Positions 60,301 through 64,000 of a DNA stretch of 64,000 nucleotides are shown here, piece after piece; positions within the stretch are counted from its first letter, which is position 1; each line of letters opens with the position of its first letter. The DNA comes from Lactarius indigo (taxonomy: Eukaryota; Basidiomycota; Agaricomycetes; Russulales; Russulaceae): the NCBI GenBank assembly GCA_025766275.1, contig JAFKAC010000018.1, positions 62,001-126,000 of the forward strand, given 5' to 3'. A program made the position numbers and the translations under genes. The notes beneath the pieces were generated by a model. The model ran no database searches. It was not told where the DNA came from and saw nothing but the letters and a program-made list of their open reading frames with translations.

Positions 60301-63162
60301 GGGCAGCTGACCAACCCAAGTTTTCGTGCATATGGGATGGGCTTCGGGACAGATAGGCCAATAATACCTATCCTCTCCGCTAATTATAAGAGTACTATGC
60401 CGTCTATCATGGAATCTCTCGTCTTCGCACCTACTTTACAGATCCGGCGAACATCTCTCACTACTGTGAGCTTCTTAAGTAACTAAGGTGTTTCCTTGCG
60501 GCTAGTTATCAAGTCCAATCCTGGATCAACTCGATCTGGCCACCATGGTCCTTGGAGGAATAGCTCCGGTCTCTCTAGAGTTGCGTTGATCAAGGCGTGG
60601 ACTGTGTATGCCACACAATTGAATACACGGCATTTCCTCCGATCGAGAAATTCTAGTCTTTGAGTATCTTAAACTTCGACATTGTTCATTCGCTCCTCTC
60701 CACTGCTGAGACTTCGTTATCCCCTACTGACACAGCAGGAATGGGCACGAAGGGCGTAGTATGTTGCGCACTGCTATGGGTTCCTGAATATGACCGCCGC
60801 GATGCGGATGGACGTTCTGGGATGTCTAGAACACGAGAATGATAAGCACACTTGGGCGTTCTGTGACAGAGGAAGGGATCCATCTAAAGCAATACACGCA
60901 CTATTGGGCACGATCGTGGATTGTACGGTTCGTGATCCCATCTCTTTGGACACACCACAACCCCACCTGTTCGCAGAACGACGTGCCAAGGATCCCAATT
61001 TCGCAAGTGACAGTGCGTGAGATACGCCCCGCCATCTCCACAGGAATATCATTCGTTATCATAGTGCCAACTGATTCACACTCCAGAGTAATAGATCCGA
61101 CTACAGTAATCACTCCAACACCCCTCATGAACGGTATTGTTGCCTGATTGACTGATCCGTCTATATCAGTACGGGAAGTCGATACGGTAGGTGAAGAGGT
61201 GGATCCATAGGGTAGGTACTATGTTATAGACGATTTACTACGCCACATACTTGTGTTGCGTATTCATGAAATCATTGAGAGATCGCCCAGAGAGCGTTGA
61301 CGCTTGCGAGTCGTGCTTACAAGACCATGAAGCAAACAAAAGCGCTGGGACGGCTAGGAGAGTGGTCCTAGAGTCCTGTAGTACTTGCCAGTGTATACCA
61401 TACCGTGAGGCGTGTGAAACGAGGGTACACATAAGGATATTTGTGGAAAAACACAAGTGGGCACGATCACTGGCAGGAGTGGCCACAAGAAAGCCAATGA
61501 CCAAACATCGTTGGTCTGGACTGCGGCCTGAGCCATCATGACGTCATGGAGTGCCAAGCTACTGCCAATTTGAGCCTAGGTGGGCACTAGAAGCTTGGGA
61601 TATTGTACCACTGACCGTAACTGGGATTCTAGTCCTGGTGACATGAGGGCGCTGTATATGATTGCGGCCACTGTTTGGAGCTTACTGCACTTGTTAATTT
61701 CAACTGTAGCGATCGGTCTCGGTACGTGTGCCACAGCATCACACCAAGTCATCGGGCTTTAGGAATACAACACGACTCCTTACTGCACATAATAACCTTT
61801 ACTGTAAGGGCCCAGATGCGAGAGCTCTCTGGCGCTCACCACCAAAATAAGCCCTATGACTGAGCTGTCTAAGAATATTGTGATGACTGGCCCTGTTTTC
61901 ATTTATGCTTTGTTTAATTTGCGGCAATACACAGGCCTCTGTAAATGAGGCGTACTGGTAAATGGGCGCCTGTTCCATCACTACTTGGACTCAGGTCAGC
62001 TCTTGATTGGTTCACTTGTGCCAGAGCACGCCATTGGCTCACAGGGTAAAAGCCTGGTCTCAGCCTTCAAATTTCGACCTTTGACGTTGCCACATCAGTT
62101 AACGCGTATTTTTCCAATGAAATCTGAGACAACTTGAGACGCCCTCGTATTTGTGGGCACGCTCCAAAGCGATCGAATCCCTATGACAAAAGCAGAAGAA
62201 GGATCGATCCCAGTGGGACCAATCCATCTCCTACTTTGGCCATACTAGTACTAGTTCCCAGAGTGCCAACCTTGGATATTTGTTTGTGTAGGAGTGGGAG
62301 GTGCTTCGTGTTCATCAAACCACCTTCAGAGACAATTTATCACGGAGTATGGTATCGTTCACTGGGAGCCTGAATTATAGTAGGTCACCGACTACGGTAA
62401 CTGGTTGAAAAAACCGAATTTGAACGGAGTTCCGGATCTCCATTTGTGGCTTGAGCCCTAACGGATGCTGACCGTGCTGTGTTGTTGGACGAAAAGCAAG
62501 TTAACACGTGTCGTCCATCGGAAACCAGATTTTGGAACGAACATACCGCGACTGGAGCTAAAACGAAGGTGATGGCGGAGGCTGAAACCGCCGAGATCTC
62601 AGCGATAATGAAAACGCTAATACAGTGCCCGAATGAGAGTGGAACGCTGGTCGGCGACATCGTGGTGAAAAGAGAGAGGTAGGTGGGCTGTCGCCGTGCC
62701 GAGTACAAGAGAGCGTTGAATGTCGTTGGCACTGGCAGTGTCAACGTCAACTCTAACATCGCATGTCTTCTAGAAAAATACTTCCCAACGGAGGTGCATT
62801 TGCCTTTTAACGGACTGTGTTGCTGCACGTCTGTAATCCGAGGGAAATACGGTACCCATGAAAAGCCAGGAAAAAGTTGGGTAAGGGCCTTGTTAAGGGC
62901 CCAGGGGAAGGTGAACCAGAAAATGACCCAGTCACGAGCCTGACATCCTGCGACTGAATACGGAAATTTCCTTCACAGTAACAATAGAACCAGGCCAACG
63001 CCGTTACTGTATTGCGCGGTATAGTAAACCCTAACTTATCTATTCAAGGAAACGTCACGCCATATAAATTATCTAAAAACATAGCAACGCACGACGTGTG
63101 AATGATCGTTCTTGAGAGTCATTACCACTGGCAGAGAGGCCTGAACGGCTTTGGCCTCTCCC
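60301..63162. other. Unassigned
   Basis: Short minus-strand pieces near 61130-61010 (GVGVITVVGSITLECES) and a plus-strand piece at 62479-62682 (ETAEISAIMKTLIQC) look mildly protein-like, but nothing can be assembled. Confidence 0.3.
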
Positions 63163-64000
63163 TTAACAACGTCCTAGCACTTTCCCAAGTGGACCAGGCA
63201 AGCGGATCGCGAAGTCTGAAAAGCCAGACCATCCCGACCTCGCTCGCGGGACTGTCGATGTCGTAGCCGCGCGCCGGCGGGCGTCATTAGGAGTGTGATG
63301 GCCAATTTGGGCAGTCCCAGTGATCGCAGGTGGAACTATGTCCTGAGTATCTCCTCGAGTTGGAGTGCTTCTATTTGGTTTGCTGATCTGGAAAACGCTC
63401 AGCAGGGTGACAATGACGCCCCAGGGTGTACTCAAAGACACAGTGCGACCTACCCACATCGTAGATATAGCCGCTACATGGTGGATCTGCGACACCCATC
63501 TTTGAACTACTCGGCGAGTTGATGCTTCTTTATACAGAACAAATACGGTGGTGAGCGAAGGAGATGTGCGCCTATGATAATGCAGGGGGGAAAGGTTGTA
63601 CAATGTTCTTATGGTACGTGGTAGTTATGGATTGAGGGACCTTCAGTATGCCGATGGCGACAACTGCATCTAAACAGCGTGTTCTGATGGTGGGAACTAC
63701 ATGCAGAGCCATCGATGGCACACTGTGTCATATCACAAACCCGAGGCCTGAGAGCCGAGACCATGAGCGCAAGATCTGCCTATCTTCGAGATAGATCATG
63801 CATTTTATATCCTACTAGATATAAGAATATCGTTCGAGTGAACAACAGAGGCCGCCGCGATGGGAATGCAAAGGAAGTTAGTCAGGTTAACATTAATTCC
63901 CCTGACACGTGATCAAGATGCTTACCTGACTGCTGACAAGACCTTGGGCAAGACATTCTCCGAACGGGCATGAGATGAATGGCCCAGAGCTAAAAATGTT
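63163..64000 (-). CDS. Partial gene at right edge, probable membrane protein
   Basis: Minus strand, entering from beyond the window: a segment ending ENVLPKVLSAV at about 63926 with a GTAAGC donor; a piece DAVVAIGILKVPQSITTTY after a TTTAG acceptor at 63670; and a long exon to TAA 63163-63165 with YKEASTRRVVQRWVSQIHHV, a hydrophobic span (WGVIVTLLSVF) and a basic, Pro/Thr-rich tail ending GKVLGRC. The exon phases between the first two pieces do not match directly, so an exon is missing from my model. Hydrophobic helices and a basic tail suggest a polytopic membrane protein; no family recognised. Confidence 0.4.

Overview
The window looks like nuclear DNA of a filamentous basidiomycete. Genes are split by many short introns (about 47-86 nt, GT...AG, often with CTGAC/CTAAC-type branch sites), and the gene set is fungal: an SR-protein kinase with its long spacer, a BRCT-Myb Rap1-like protein, an aquaglyceroporin, an epsin, an SLC35F-type transporter and a two-finger C2H2 regulator. 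A chromodomain Ty3/gypsy element with a long extra C-terminal region is present. The style fits an agaricomycete of the Rhizoctonia/Ceratobasidium kind, but that placement is inference. No bacterial operons, rRNA, tRNA or CRISPR array were found.

Layout. 1-10.4 kb is a retrotransposon zone: the 3' end of one gypsy polyprotein, two diverged LTRs separated by only 61 bp, then one nearly complete 7,729-bp element (2547-10275) with 485-bp LTRs and a 5-bp target duplication (AATGT). That element sits inside a minus-strand reading frame that is open on both sides of it. 11.0-19.0 kb is gene-dense: a membrane-tethered Ser/Thr kinase (-), an SRPK (-) and a divergently transcribed coiled-coil/proline-rich protein (+). 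19.0-27.6 kb is gene-poor. 27.6-29.8 kb holds the C2H2 protein (+), followed by 4.7 kb without a recognisable gene. 34.5-48.2 kb is the main gene cluster: epsin (-), homeodomain-like protein (-), Rap1-like protein (+), aquaglyceroporin (-) diverging from a rhodanese/Cdc25-like phosphatase (+), a decayed SRPK fragment (+) and an SLC35F transporter (+). 49.4-50.0 kb holds a small two-span membrane protein (-), 56.4-57.0 kb a single-exon gene (+), and the right edge part of another gene (-). The rest is low-information DNA with a few coding-looking scraps.

Most exon models were built by hand from splice consensus, phase and protein-family patterns. Five of the multi-exon models (membrane kinase, SRPK, epsin, SLC35F, C2H2) close to whole codon numbers, which is a strong internal check. 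Two neighbouring genes (aquaglyceroporin and rhodanese phosphatase) each miss by exactly one nucleotide.

The most interesting signal is in the retrotransposon. The 11 nt starting at the predicted transcription start of its LTR are perfectly complementary to the 11 nt lying 2 nt downstream of the 5' LTR, as in Tf1/sushi-type self-primed reverse transcription. The element also shows a consistent CpG-to-TpG decay pattern: all four differences between its LTRs, and both stop codons that break its reading frames, fit it.
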